Shown here piece by piece: positions 63,703 to 64,000 of a stretch of 64,000 nucleotides of DNA; the first letter of the stretch is position 1, and each line of letters starts with the position of its first letter. The DNA is from Alicyclobacillus sacchari (GTDB lineage: Bacteria > Bacillota > Bacilli > Alicyclobacillales > Alicyclobacillaceae). The stretch is taken from NCBI RefSeq assembly GCF_004366795.1, contig NZ_SORF01000002.1:203886-267885 (forward strand), in the 5' to 3' direction. A program made the translations under genes and the position numbers. The notes beneath the pieces were generated by a model. The model was not told the origin of the DNA. It saw only the letters and a program-made list of their open reading frames with translations, and did no database searches.

Positions 63703-64000
63703 AGGCTCCAGCCTCCCTTGTACAGTTCATCGATCGCGAGAATTTCATAGCTGTATCCTTGTTCAACTAGGTAACTCTGACGGTGAAAAGCGCGTTTGAC
63801 CTCCACCGTGTCATCGCTCACAAGAGAGTAGAACACCGCCCGCTTGCCGTTCGGACGGAGAATCCGTCCAAGCCGTTGCGCCTCTTCCTGACGAGAACCA
63901 AATAAGCCCGATATTTGTACAGCGACCGTCGCCGCTGGCAGGTCGATGGCCACATTCGCCACCCTTGAGACGATCAGGACAGGCATACGACCCGCGCGAA
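63693..64000 (-). CDS. XPB-type DNA repair helicase, C-terminal end (cut by window)
   Basis: Only the last 102 or so codons are inside the window. Reading in from the edge: RAGRMPVLIVSRVANVAIDLP, then QISGLFGSRQEEAQRLGRILRP, the superfamily 2 motif V and VI of archaeal and bacterial XPB, then FYSLVSDDTVEVKRAFHRQSYLVEQGY with its C-terminal end. An inner ATG at 63986 is not the start, because conserved sequence continues upstream of it. XPB helicases are 3'-5' translocases for nucleotide excision repair or transcription. Its start lies beyond 64000. Confidence 0.88.
   Translation of the reverse strand, partial: RAGRMPVLIVSRVANVAIDLPAATVAVQISGLFGSRQEEAQRLGRILRPNGKRAVFYSLVSDDTVEVKRAFHRQSYLVEQGYSYEILAIDELYKGGWSLCD

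Overview
The window reads as a Bacillota chromosome, most likely Alicyclobacillaceae or a close thermophilic or acidophilic relative. Housekeeping blocks keep Bacillus-type neighbourhoods (mazG-dapB-bshA-cca-birA, asnS-dnaD, ypmA-ypmB, a ccpN-like gene with the PPDK regulator). GC content is moderate to high, AGGAGG-type ribosome binding sites are common, and bacillithiol and sporulation genes (bshA, ylbJ) are present. An XPB-type helicase split over two genes fits a thermophilic Bacillota. The species is inference. I saw no tRNA, rRNA, CRISPR array or insertion sequence.

Layout. 1-341: a VOC-family pseudogene running off the left edge. 373-5859: a gluconeogenic module (pyruvate phosphate dikinase, CcpN-like repressor and PPDK regulatory kinase/phosphorylase as one minus-strand operon, divergent from fructose-1,6-bisphosphatase glpX). 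5922-11033: a minus-strand aromatic cluster with a VOC-type extradiol dioxygenase, a GntR regulator, a DUF6282 metal-dependent hydrolase, a GalB-type 4-oxalomesaconate hydratase, a LigK/GalC-type aldolase and a DUF1932 dehydrogenase. 11069-20407: a complete protocatechuate 2,3-cleavage cluster in the order praA-B-E-G-F-D-C-H, with divergent praR and a 4-hydroxybenzoate hydroxylase (praI/pobA) beyond praR.

20581-32487: S9 peptidase, cobyrinate a,c-diamide synthase, a nucleotidyltransferase/CDP-alcohol phosphotransferase pair, a beta-type glutamine synthetase behind a GlnR-like box, a DUF84 NTPase, an FAD oxidoreductase, a divergent Nramp transporter with a DtxR-like box, csaA, a secreted lipase-like protein and a small zinc-finger protein. 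32711-41192: murF, ddl, dnaD, asnS, a short FtsH-like protease with a coupled membrane partner, ypmB, ypmA and surE. 41280-44654: a small unknown protein, then methylthioadenosine salvage genes (mtnP-mtnA-mtaD). 44714-47504: a three-gene NHEJ set (separate LigD-type polymerase, ATP-dependent ligase, Ku). 47540-56843: dinG, a TPR protein, birA, cca, bshA, dapB, a second TPR protein and a mazG-like gene. 56980-64000: ylbJ, uppP, a YkvI-like membrane protein, a YitT-family protein, ypiB and the split XPB helicase, cut by the right edge.

How it fits together. 4-hydroxybenzoate is hydroxylated to protocatechuate by PraI and degraded by PraABEGFDCH to pyruvate and acetyl-CoA. The adjacent GntR-controlled cluster has the signature enzymes of the other meta route, which ends in pyruvate plus oxaloacetate, but its dioxygenase, dehydrogenase and hydrolase come from families other than LigAB, LigC and LigI. 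It is the best candidate here for an undescribed pathway. Growth on aromatic acids needs gluconeogenesis, which the neighbouring PPDK/GlpX module supplies.
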